Assembly: GCA_947458985.1 (NCBI GenBank) | Contig: CANHBA010000091.1 | Span: 1-8,241, forward strand | DNA: 8,241 bases | Origin: Flavobacteriales bacterium | Lineage (GTDB): Bacteria; Bacteroidota; Bacteroidia; Flavobacteriales_D; Crocinitomicaceae | Direction: 5' to 3' | Part shown: positions 1-6,587 of the stretch, one piece after another | How positions within the stretch are numbered: the first letter of the stretch is position 1 | How the letters are laid out: every line of letters starts with the position of its first letter | Translations under genes and position numbers: made by a program | The notes under the pieces: generated by a model | Seen by the model: the letters and a program-made list of their open reading frames with translations, nothing else | What the model was told of the DNA's origin: nothing | Database searches by the model: none

Positions 1-372
1 CAAAATTCAACCTCAACAAATCCTGAGGTAACCTCAAATCCTACGCAGAATGGGAATCTTTCCTCCACCAATTCTGAAAATGGGAATCTTTCTTCCACCA
101 ACCCTGAAAATGGGAATCTTTCTTCCACGAATCAAAATTCAACTTCTACCAATCAAAATTCAACTTCAACAAATCCTGAGGTAACATCGAATTCAACGGA
201 GAATGGGAATCTTTCCTCCACGAATCAAAATTCAACCTCTACAAATCCAGAGGTAACCTCAAATTCAACGGAGAATGGGAATGTTTCTTCCACGAATCCT
301 GAAAATGGGAATCTTTCCTCCACGAATCAAAATTCAACCTCTACAAATCCTGAGGTAACATCAAATCCTACA
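1..372 (+). repeat. Hierarchical in-frame tandem repeat encoding an Asn/Ser/Thr-rich linker
   Basis: Two modules alternate in frame. One is a 30-nt unit encoding ENGNLSSTN plus a variable residue (first codons at 46, 76, 106, 271 and 301, with a further copy of the core at 199). The other encodes QNSTSTN, often followed by PEVTSN (QNSTSTN at 1, 133, 154, 226 and 328). They combine into a 72-nt supermodule present twice back to back (151-222 and 223-294). Those two copies differ at 7 bases, 6 of them silent. The array continues past the left window edge. It probably forms a flexible, extended linker. Confidence 0.9.
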
Positions 373-2013
373 ACCAGAATTTCTGAAGCAGAACTTACAG
401 AGCGCGTTCAAGAATTTGAACAACAATTGGAAACATTGGCGAATTTGACGGATGTAAATCTCGACGAGCTCCCTGAGGTAAGGCGTTTGGGCTTATCGAA
501 TGAAGAATTGCTTGAATTAGACAACGACCTGACATTACCAACTACTAGCGCTAACTCAGGCCAAACGGCAGCAGTGACCAAATTGATGACAGAGGCGGAA
601 ATACAAGGTTATGTCAACTATGTGGAGCAGCGCACTGCATTTGAGCAAACCAAGGAGCAATTGCAACAAAATCAGCTTGAGATCAGAAGTTTGGAGGAAG
701 CTTACAAGCCTGAAATAAAGGAGCAGTTAGTGCAGTTACTCGCGGCACAGGAGGTTTTGCGCGCACAACTCGAGCGCCAAAAACAAACCCTTTTGCAAGT
801 GAGTGGTCAGCAAAATTTCGAGGCACTCTTGCAAGGTAATTACCGCCCGCAAATAGCGGTGTCGACCTCAGCAGCGTCAACCACAACTACCACATCATTG
901 GGTGGGCCTTCATCGCTTGCTTTTCAAATTCAAGAGCGCCCAAATACAACTACACCTATACCTGTTGGGCTTCCTTGTCCTGAGGGCTTGGTGTTTAGAG
1001 TGCAAGTTGGTGCGTTCAGAAAACCGGTTCCGGCCGAGCGTTTTAGAGAATTTACTCCGGTTGACGGCAAGGTATTGGCAAATGGACTCACTGTTTATAT
1101 GGCAGGTTATTTTCAGAGCTCTGCCGAAGCACTGCAACAACAAAATTTCATCAGGACGCTAGGTTATACCGACGCTTTTGTGGTGGCGTATCAGAATTGC
1201 ACACGCTTGAGTTTGGCCCAAGGACGTGCACTTGAAGGACGCGCACCAGTGGCAAACACCGCTGTTGCTGTACAGAATAGCAAATTTGCTGGGCCAGGTC
1301 AGGGACTTTACTATTCTGTTCAGGTTGGGGTATACAACCGCCCGATTACTAGCGAAGCACAAATTGGCCTTGCAGAACTCATCGAAGCCCAGACCCCAAA
1401 AGGACAATACCGTTATGCAAGTGGAAAGTTTGCCAATTTAAATGATGCAAAGTTGCGTCAGCAACAAGCTGTCAAGAAAGGTATTAAAGATGCTTTTATA
1501 GTAGCATATTACCAAGGAAAGCGCATCGATTTAGCACAAGCGAAATTATTGGCACAATCTGGAATCGCTTTTGAGTCATTCCAACCATCGGCTGCCCCTC
1601 AAGTAATTTCGACGGCTTTACAACAACAAATTGCGGCACTCCAACTTCCACAAGTTAAATCCATTCAATTGCCAGATCCGATTTGCCGCTATGAACTCCG
1701 TTGTACAAATTGTCCGGAATCTTTAACGAGGTTCAATCGGGTAGGGGTTTTCGTATACGACGATCAAAAAGAAATGCTTGTGTCGGCCTTGCAGAAAGAA
1801 TCGCAGTGGAGTGTTGTGCAACTCATGTACTTGAAAGAAATGCGCAAACGCAGCACGAATCTTAAAGGTAAGACACAAACACTTTTACTAGAAGAGAGCG
1901 GCTTAGACGGCGCGTTTGTAGATTGGCTACTCAGGCAACACAACGGCTATGAATTGTTCATCGATGATCAAGGGCAAACACAGCTTAGGTATATTTTGCC
2001 AACTGAGGAGTAG
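1..2013 (+). CDS. Large protein with two SPOR domains and an N-terminal Asn/Ser/Thr repeat (5' end outside window)
   Basis: The frame is open from base 1 to the TAG at 2011-2013 (670 codons seen), so the true start lies upstream. Codon numbers count from base 1. Codons 1-124 are a low-complexity tandem repeat. Codons 196-265 are Glu/Gln/Leu-rich and look like a coiled coil. SPOR domain 1 is at about 330-403 (RVQVGAF, later GYTDAFVVAY) and SPOR domain 2 at about 437-511 (SVQVGVY, later GIKDAFIVAY). A C-terminal region (560-670) with a C-x5-C-x2-C cluster (562, 568, 571) is not one I recognise. SPOR domains bind glycan strands stripped of stem peptides, so I infer a periplasmic or envelope protein acting at peptidoglycan, perhaps at the septum. 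The signal peptide or membrane anchor would be upstream. It meets the next gene tail to tail with no spacer. SPOR assignment is fairly secure; the exact role is unknown. Confidence 0.88.
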   Translation, partial: QNSTSTNPEVTSNPTQNGNLSSTNSENGNLSSTNPENGNLSSTNQNSTSTNQNSTSTNPEVTSNSTENGNLSSTNQNSTSTNPEVTSNSTENGNVSSTNPENGNLSSTNQNSTSTNPEVTSNPTTRISEAELTERVQEFEQQLETLANLTDVNLDELPEVRRLGLSNEELLELDNDLTLPTTSANSGQTAAVTKLMTEAEIQGYVNYVEQRTAFEQTKEQLQQNQLEIRSLEEAYKPEIKEQLVQLLAAQEVLRAQLERQKQTLLQVSGQQNFEALLQGNYRPQIAVSTSAASTTTTTSLGGPSSLAFQIQERPNTTTPIPVGLPCPEGLVFRVQVGAFRKPVPAERFREFTPVDGKVLANGLTVYMAGYFQSSAEALQQQNFIRTLGYTDAFVVAYQNCTRLSLAQGRALEGRAPVANTAVAVQNSKFAGPGQGLYYSVQVGVYNRPITSEAQIGLAELIEAQTPKGQYRYASGKFANLNDAKLRQQQAVKKGIKDAFIVAYYQGKRIDLAQAKLLAQSGIAFESFQPSAAPQVISTALQQQIAALQLPQVKSIQLPDPICRYELRCTNCPESLTRFNRVGVFVYDDQKEMLVSALQKESQWSVVQLMYLKEMRKRSTNLKGKTQTLLLEESGLDGAFVDWLLRQHNGYELFIDDQGQTQLRYILPTEE

Positions 2014-3402
2014 TCAATTGCTTAAGAGTTGATTGAGGATCAGGTCAATTGTTTGGGTGCGTGCATTTGGTAAGGGACCTAACGCATCTAAATTGAGCAC
2101 TTTTAATTGGGGATCTAGCAGGATGTATGCCGGAGCGCTGCTCCAACTCAATTGTTGCCAGAGCTCATGCGTTTGAGGCAGCGCAAGACGCTGCCAATTG
2201 GCACCTTCGAACGCTTTCTGATCGGCGTTTGTCCAGGCTTGTTCGCTGGGGTAAAAAGTAAGGATTTGCACTTTGTTCTCGTAGCGCTTTGCCAAGCGTT
2301 TGAGCGCTGCCATTTCAGCAATACACTTTTGATTGCCTGGTATATAATGATGCAAGTAAATATATTGGTTGGCTGCTAATTTGATTTGTAGCTCTTTGGT
2401 GACATAATTTTTGTCCCAATAGGAACCATTGTCGAGTTTGCTTTTTTCTAGCCAAAAGTAGTGTGCTGCGTCTCGAAGGCTTTTTTGTTGACCATTGGTG
2501 GCCATACTTTTAAGCAATGCTAAAGTTAGGTCTTTGTCGCTGCGTTTGTTTTGGTCAAATTCTAGGATCAACTGCAAGGCCACGAAGTCGGCCCAGGCAG
2601 TGTTGTAAATGTAGGGGTCGTTTTGCAGCGTCGCTACCAAAGCCTGACTATTTGCTGAGGCGATGGCCATTTCTATCGCCAAACGCGTATTTTGATCTAC
2701 CTGCGTTTCGTACTTTTCATAAAAAAGACGGGCATACTCAATGAGTTTTGGTTGGCTGAAATTGATGGTTTCACTTTGAAGATAGAAACGGAATTTGTCG
2801 TCTTTGGACGGGCCGCCAATGACTGAGAAATTATCAATGGTTTGGCCAACACTGTATTTGATGTAATCGCGCAAGAAGGTGGTGGTGTCGTTGCCATAAA
2901 CAGCAGCTGTTTCTGCTTTAAAGGCCATTACTTTATAGATGAACTCGTGGCTGCGGATGTCTTTGAGTTGATAGATGTCGGCGAGGTAGTCGTCCATCCA
3001 GGCCTCGAAGCCCAGAATGCGGTAATTGATATCGTTGGTGTCAAGCTGATAAAAGAGCAATTCTATTTCTTGTTCGTCGGTGTTGTAAAAAGTTTGTTGT
3101 TCTTCTAATGGCAGTTCGATGAGGTAACGCCCTTTGGGTTGGGCATAGAGCATGGCGCATTTTTTGGCACCACAAATTTGAAGGGTGCTTGTTGTTTGGA
3201 TGTCGAGCTGTGTAGTGAAAATACCCATGGTGTCGGGCTTCACGGTTTGTAGCCAGATTTTTTCTTTGCTGAACTGATTGTCAATTTGATAAATTTGAAG
3301 CTCTGGTGCAGACCAAAAAGAGAGGCCACGCAATTGTACTTGGCCAAAGAGAGGCGCCCAAAAGAGGAGCAGTATGGTAAGTAATTTGAGGTGCACGTGC
3401 AT
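2014..3402 (-). CDS. Exported protein with a C-terminal thioredoxin-like fold lacking the CxxC pair
   Basis: This encodes 462 aa from the ATG at 3402-3400. An in-frame TTG one codon upstream is possible, but the ATG sits in a TGATG overlap with the coaD stop and is the more natural start. Residues 1-20 form a signal peptide (hydrophobic LLTILLLFWAPLFG, cleavage probably before Q21). The middle (about 25-340) is an unrecognised, partly helical region with a Cys pair at C77 and C82. Residues 345-462 resemble a TlpA/thioredoxin-like domain: strand YIYLHHY, then GNQKC (356-360) where WCxxC would be, helix IAEMAALKRLAKRY, and a cis-proline loop SAPAY (P424) followed by ILLD. The first active-site Cys is Asn357 and only Cys360 remains, so classic dithiol redox chemistry is unlikely. 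Many Bacteroidota have related periplasmic TlpA-like proteins. It is last in the operon; its substrate is unknown. Confidence 0.8.
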   Translation of the reverse strand: MHVHLKLLTILLLFWAPLFGQVQLRGLSFWSAPELQIYQIDNQFSKEKIWLQTVKPDTMGIFTTQLDIQTTSTLQICGAKKCAMLYAQPKGRYLIELPLEEQQTFYNTDEQEIELLFYQLDTNDINYRILGFEAWMDDYLADIYQLKDIRSHEFIYKVMAFKAETAAVYGNDTTTFLRDYIKYSVGQTIDNFSVIGGPSKDDKFRFYLQSETINFSQPKLIEYARLFYEKYETQVDQNTRLAIEMAIASANSQALVATLQNDPYIYNTAWADFVALQLILEFDQNKRSDKDLTLALLKSMATNGQQKSLRDAAHYFWLEKSKLDNGSYWDKNYVTKELQIKLAANQYIYLHHYIPGNQKCIAEMAALKRLAKRYENKVQILTFYPSEQAWTNADQKAFEGANWQRLALPQTHELWQQLSWSSAPAYILLDPQLKVLNLDALGPLPNARTQTIDLILNQLLSN

Positions 3403-3857
3403 CAAACGAGGAGCTCAGGTTTGGTTACAAATGGAGTGATGTCAGCACCGTTTTGATACATTTCTCTAATGATACTTGAATTGATGGCGCTGTGCGCTTG
3501 TGCAGTTAAGAAAAAGACGGTGTCGATGCCAGAAATGGCGTGGTTCATGTGGCCAATACTGCGTTCGTATTCAAAGTCTTTGGCATCGCGCAAGCCACGT
3601 ACAATATGGGTGGCGCCAATTTCTTTGCAAAATGCAACGGTGAGTTTCTGAAATGAAGCAACCTTGACGTTGGGATAGGCACTAAAAAGCGCTTGAATGT
3701 GTGCGATTTTTTTCTCGGTGGAAAAAAGACCTTGCTTCTTGGAATTGATTCCTACGCCAATGACCACTTCGTCAAACAAACTGAGGGCCTGTTGCACAAT
3801 GGCTTCATGGCCTTTTGTAAAGGGGTCGAAACTTCCAGGAAAAAGACAGCGTTTCAT
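3402..3857 (-). CDS. coaD: Phosphopantetheine adenylyltransferase (PPAT)
   Basis: This enzyme transfers AMP from ATP to 4'-phosphopantetheine to give dephospho-CoA, the penultimate step of coenzyme A synthesis, in the cytosol. The 151-aa product is close to the usual length of about 160. Visible signatures are PGSFDPFTKGH at 7-17 with the nucleotidyltransferase T-x-G-H motif (14-17), a lysine at about K41 after GINSK, IVRGLRD (85-91) with the two conserved arginines R87 and R90, and a C-terminal NSSIIRE that matches the ISSS-type nucleotide loop. It starts at ATG 3857-3855, inside an ATGA overlap with the rsmD stop, and its own TGA overlaps the ATG of the next gene (TGATG). rsmD next to coaD is a common bacterial pairing, for example ylbH-ylbI in Bacillus subtilis. 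No key residue appears to be missing. Confidence 0.96.
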   Translation of the reverse strand: MKRCLFPGSFDPFTKGHEAIVQQALSLFDEVVIGVGINSKKQGLFSTEKKIAHIQALFSAYPNVKVASFQKLTVAFCKEIGATHIVRGLRDAKDFEYERSIGHMNHAISGIDTVFFLTAQAHSAINSSIIREMYQNGADITPFVTKPELLV

Positions 3858-4399
3858 GTCGTGGGCTTGAAAAAACTAAAATAAACATTTCCAAAATTAC
3901 GGCAAGCATCAAATTGAGGTAACGTGGAAAAATCGTGTTGTTTGCCGTGTTCTATGATCACAAGACCATCTGGGCTCAAGAGTTGTTTCTCAAAGATGGT
4001 TTGAATGAGTTCTTCGTGGAAACCCAAATGATAAGGAGGATCTGCAAAGATGAGGTCGTATTGAATGTTTTTGGCATTGCGACAATAGATCACACAATCG
4101 GATTTATAGACCTGCATTTGCTCGGCAATTTGTAGCGTCTGGACATTTTGCTTGAGGTATTGCACACAGCGTGGATGACTGTCTATGGCTAGTAAATGTT
4201 TGGCGCCGCGGCTGACAAATTCAAAGGAAATGTTACCAGTGCCGGCGCATAAATCCAAGACACTGAGCTCGTCGAAGTCTAGGGTGTTGTCTAGCATGTT
4301 AAAGAGCCCTTCTTTGGCGTAGTCTGTGGTGGGTCTAGAAGGAAAGCCCGGCGGTGTGGCAAAACGCTTGCCTTTTAAAGATCCTCGGATGATGCGCAC
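3854..4399 (-). CDS. rsmD: 16S rRNA (guanine(966)-N2)-methyltransferase RsmD
   Basis: This SAM-dependent methyltransferase makes m2G966 (E. coli numbering) in 16S rRNA of the small ribosomal subunit. The 181-aa product has the family hallmarks in order: MRIIRGSLKGKRF at the N-terminus, RPTTDYAKEGLFN at 22-34 (the RPTxDxxxExLFN signature), motif I SAM loop LDLCAGTGNIS at 48-58, an acidic residue in AIDSHPR (D73), and catalytic motif IV DPPY at 120-123. Length and motifs fit a complete enzyme. The start at 4399 lies 25 nt inside the upstream DUF3822 gene, and the TGA at 3856-3854 forms an ATGA overlap with coaD. Both suggest translational coupling within one transcript. Confidence 0.96.
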   Translation of the reverse strand: MRIIRGSLKGKRFATPPGFPSRPTTDYAKEGLFNMLDNTLDFDELSVLDLCAGTGNISFEFVSRGAKHLLAIDSHPRCVQYLKQNVQTLQIAEQMQVYKSDCVIYCRNAKNIQYDLIFADPPYHLGFHEELIQTIFEKQLLSPDGLVIIEHGKQHDFSTLPQFDACRNFGNVYFSFFKPTT

Positions 4400-5121
4400 A
4401 AAATTTGTTTTTGGTAGGTGGATGTGTCGTAGAAGGCACAGGTGTAGTGCTCGAAATCTTTGAATTGACTCAGCAAGGATTCAAATGATTTGAAATCAAA
4501 ATGTTGCGTGGCATCGTAGAGGTCGAGTTGGCTAGCGCTAGGCAGTTGAAGCTTTTGTTGTTGGGCCAGCAAAAAATAAAGAATGTCGCTTGCTTGCTGG
4601 TATTCGTTGGTGGTGCAACTGATGAGTTGTCGGTCTTTGATGGTAAGCAATACAAAATGTGTGGCTTCGATCAAAAGAACTACGCGATTGGTGCTGTTTT
4701 GAGCACTTAGGCACTGGAGCAGTCGGGCAATGCTGTGGCCCACAGTTGGCGTTTGCAGGTCGTATTTGGCGTAATCATAGAGCCAAACAGGTATGCTGTA
4801 GATGAAAACCAAATCTAGGGCTTCAATGATTTGAAAACAAAGGTGGTTTTGCTGCGCTAATTGGCCTTGGTTAAGTTGGTAATAGGAGGTGAGCTGTGCT
4901 GGGTCAAAAAGTGCTCTCGGAAAAAGCGTGTAGTCTGGGCCAAACCATAAACAAGCGCTGAGTGTATTGGTGCTGAGCGCTTCTTTAATGGGGCCAGACA
5001 TCCGTTCTCGGGCAAAAGGCTTCTCGATTTCCAATGGATAGTAAGTACCCAAGACAGCTGTTTGCGTCTGTTCGAGCATCAAAAGTGTGGAATCCGTATA
5101 ATGAAGTACCAAACGCGACAT
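4375..5121 (-). CDS. DUF3822 family protein of unknown function
   Basis: The 248-aa product is predicted cytosolic: no signal peptide or membrane segment is seen. I assign DUF3822 from the pattern and the neighbourhood. The sequence shows YTLFPRALFDPAQL at 64-77, a central hydrophobic segment ALDLVFIYSIPVWLYDY (101-117), and NEYQQASDILYFLL at 172-185, which match conserved blocks I associate with this Bacteroidota family; it is habitually next to rsmD. The domain has been thought to resemble the actin-like ATPase (ASKHA) fold, but I cannot verify that and see no clear phosphate-binding loop. It is the first gene of the minus-strand operon, starting at ATG 5121-5119, and its last 25 nt overlap rsmD. 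Its promoter probably lies in the 83-nt divergent gap. The biochemical role is unknown. Confidence 0.8.
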   Translation of the reverse strand: MSRLVLHYTDSTLLMLEQTQTAVLGTYYPLEIEKPFARERMSGPIKEALSTNTLSACLWFGPDYTLFPRALFDPAQLTSYYQLNQGQLAQQNHLCFQIIEALDLVFIYSIPVWLYDYAKYDLQTPTVGHSIARLLQCLSAQNSTNRVVLLIEATHFVLLTIKDRQLISCTTNEYQQASDILYFLLAQQQKLQLPSASQLDLYDATQHFDFKSFESLLSQFKDFEHYTCAFYDTSTYQKQILCASSEDL

Positions 5122-5158
5122 GGCTTGTTTATAAGTCTTTGGGCTTGTGGCCTTAGTG

Positions 5159-5166
5159 CAAAGCTA
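5159..5166 (-). promoter_or_regulatory. Candidate -7 box for the DUF3822-rsmD-coaD operon
   Basis: Read on the minus strand this is TAGCTTTG, a full match to the Bacteroidota -7 consensus TAnnTTTG. It would put transcription start near 5152-5154 and give a leader of about 31-33 nt before the ATG at 5121. No TTG is found at the expected -33 spacing, so the call is tentative. Confidence 0.4.
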
Positions 5167-5173
5167 CAATATT

Positions 5174-5181
5174 TAATTTTG
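5174..5181 (+). promoter_or_regulatory. Candidate -7 box for the helicase gene
   Basis: TAATTTTG matches the Bacteroidota -7 consensus TAnnTTTG. It would start transcription near 5186-5189, leaving only about 16-19 nt of leader before ATG 5205. The upstream element is weak: TTAG at 5153-5156 is at a plausible distance, and a clean TTG at 5145-5147 is rather far away. The box lies 8 nt from the opposite-strand box, so the two promoters would compete. Confidence 0.42.
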
Positions 5182-5204
5182 TTAGCGCGCAGAACGCAAC
5201 TTTC

Positions 5205-6587
5205 ATGACCCAGCAACTGATTTTTACCGCACATCAAAACCAAGCATTCGAACAATTTCTTGTTTTCTTGCGCGCCAAAGAAAACCGAAAAGTATGGGTG
5301 CTCACTGGTTTTGCCGGCACAGGTAAATCTACCCTTATTGCCCATATTGTCAAGCAGATGCAGCAAGAGAAGTTGTCTTTTAAACTTTTGGCACCTACTG
5401 GACGCGCGGCAAAGGTGCTCTCTAATTATGCGGGTTTTCCTGCCAGCACCATCCATCGTCATATCTATTTTTCTGGTGGCGAATGGAGTACGCAAGGACT
5501 TTCCTTAGCCAAAAACTTGCATAAAAACACCTTGTTTTTTGTCGATGAATCTTCAATGCTCGCAGCAAGCTCACCTTATGAAGCCAATAACGTACTCGAA
5601 GATTTACTCAATTACGTTTATGGCGGAGACAACTGCCACCTTATTTTTATCGGTGACCCCGGGCAGCTCCCGCCTGTTGGCCAAGACCACAGTATTGCGC
5701 TCGACCCCAAAAAGTTGGTGGAAGCGTTTCCAACGTTGTTTGTTTGGCACAGCCATCTGACGCAAGTAGTTAGGGTCAATGAAAATTCAGGAATCCTGAG
5801 TGTGGCCACCTTTTTACGTCAAAAAGAGGAGTTTAGCTTGCCTTTATTGCCACGTCTTCAGGCGCTTTCTGATACCAGTGTTGTTCAAATCCATGGAGGA
5901 GAATTTCAAGAGTGTTTGGAGCAATCTATTTCAGAAGTGGGAACCGACGAAACCATCTTGCTGACGCTGGCCAACAAGCGCGCCAATCAATGGAATCTAG
6001 AAATCAGAAACCGCTTGTTTTACCGCGAAGAAGTCCTCGAGAAAGGTGATCTACTGATGGTGGTCAAGAACAACTACTTTTGGCTAGACCCCACCTCTAA
6101 AATGGGCTTTATTGCCAATGGCGAACTCGCACGTATTGAACGCGTCAGGAAATTTGAAGCTTATTATGGTTTTGAATTTGCCCAGCTCGATTTGAAATTT
6201 GTAGATTATCCAGATCAGGGCTCAATTGGCTGTATGGTGCACATCCAAAGTTTACTGGAAGAAGGCCCGAGCCTTAGTAGAGATGTTTTGCGCAAGTTAT
6301 TTTATGCCATTGAGGCCGAACACCTCGATATCAAGAACAAACAAAAACGCTATCAACAGGTGCTGAAAAATCCCTATTTCAATGCGCTGCAAATCAAATA
6401 TGCGCATGCCGTTACGGTGCACAAAGCACAGGGTGGGCAATGGGCGCATGTATACGTAGACTACGGTTTTGTTCCGGAAGAACGCAAGAATTCAGCTTAT
6501 TTGCGTTGGCTCTACACCGCCCTTACCAGAGCTAGCGAAAAACTATATTTGTTGAATTTCCCCGAAGATTTTTTTGAAACTACTTAG
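5205..6587 (+). CDS. Compact RecD/Dda-like SF1B DNA helicase (AAA family ATPase)
   Basis: The 460-aa product is a superfamily 1B (RecD/Pif1/Dda-type) ATP-dependent helicase, expected to move 5' to 3' on single-stranded DNA. Motifs in order: Q-motif FTAHQNQAF (7-15), Walker A GFAGTGKST (35-43), motif Ia APTGRAAKVL (64-72) followed by TIHR, motif II VDESSM (113-118), motif III GDPGQLPPVG (150-159), a motif IV region with QVVRV and R190, motif V VTVHKAQGGQW (403-413) and motif VI YTALTRA (437-443). NGELARI (305-311) lies in the accessory region before motif V. It lacks the long N-terminal region with helix-hairpin-helix elements of RecD2, and no RecB/RecC partner is nearby, so it is not a classical RecBCD subunit. 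It starts at ATG 5205 just after a candidate promoter and ends in an 8-nt tail-to-tail overlap with the peptidase gene. Repair or replication-restart roles are plausible but not shown. Confidence 0.92.
   Translation: MTQQLIFTAHQNQAFEQFLVFLRAKENRKVWVLTGFAGTGKSTLIAHIVKQMQQEKLSFKLLAPTGRAAKVLSNYAGFPASTIHRHIYFSGGEWSTQGLSLAKNLHKNTLFFVDESSMLAASSPYEANNVLEDLLNYVYGGDNCHLIFIGDPGQLPPVGQDHSIALDPKKLVEAFPTLFVWHSHLTQVVRVNENSGILSVATFLRQKEEFSLPLLPRLQALSDTSVVQIHGGEFQECLEQSISEVGTDETILLTLANKRANQWNLEIRNRLFYREEVLEKGDLLMVVKNNYFWLDPTSKMGFIANGELARIERVRKFEAYYGFEFAQLDLKFVDYPDQGSIGCMVHIQSLLEEGPSLSRDVLRKLFYAIEAEHLDIKNKQKRYQQVLKNPYFNALQIKYAHAVTVHKAQGGQWAHVYVDYGFVPEERKNSAYLRWLYTALTRASEKLYLLNFPEDFFETT

Noticed and set aside
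1..372. CRISPR-like array
   Set aside because: The units are in-frame coding repeats with no unique spacers, no palindromic repeats and no cas genes.
427..429. TTG as the start of the SPOR-domain protein
   Set aside because: The same frame stays open to base 1 through a coding repeat with silent-site differences, so the TTG is internal.
910..1407. Open frames antisense to the SPOR domains
   Set aside because: They are shadows of a well-supported gene and show no recognisable protein features.
2014..2032. Possible hairpin terminator (TCAATT with a 7-nt loop and AGTTGA) between the convergent genes
   Set aside because: The stem is only 6 bp including a G-T pair, there is no T-tract, and it lies within coding sequence.
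3403..3405. TTG one codon upstream as the start of the thioredoxin-fold gene
   Set aside because: The adjacent ATG (3402-3400) forms a standard TGATG coupling overlap with coaD and needs no rare start codon.
5079..5495. 138-codon open frame on the minus strand across the divergent gap
   Set aside because: It is antisense to the helicase Walker A region, resembles no family, and runs through the promoter gap and into the DUF3822 start.
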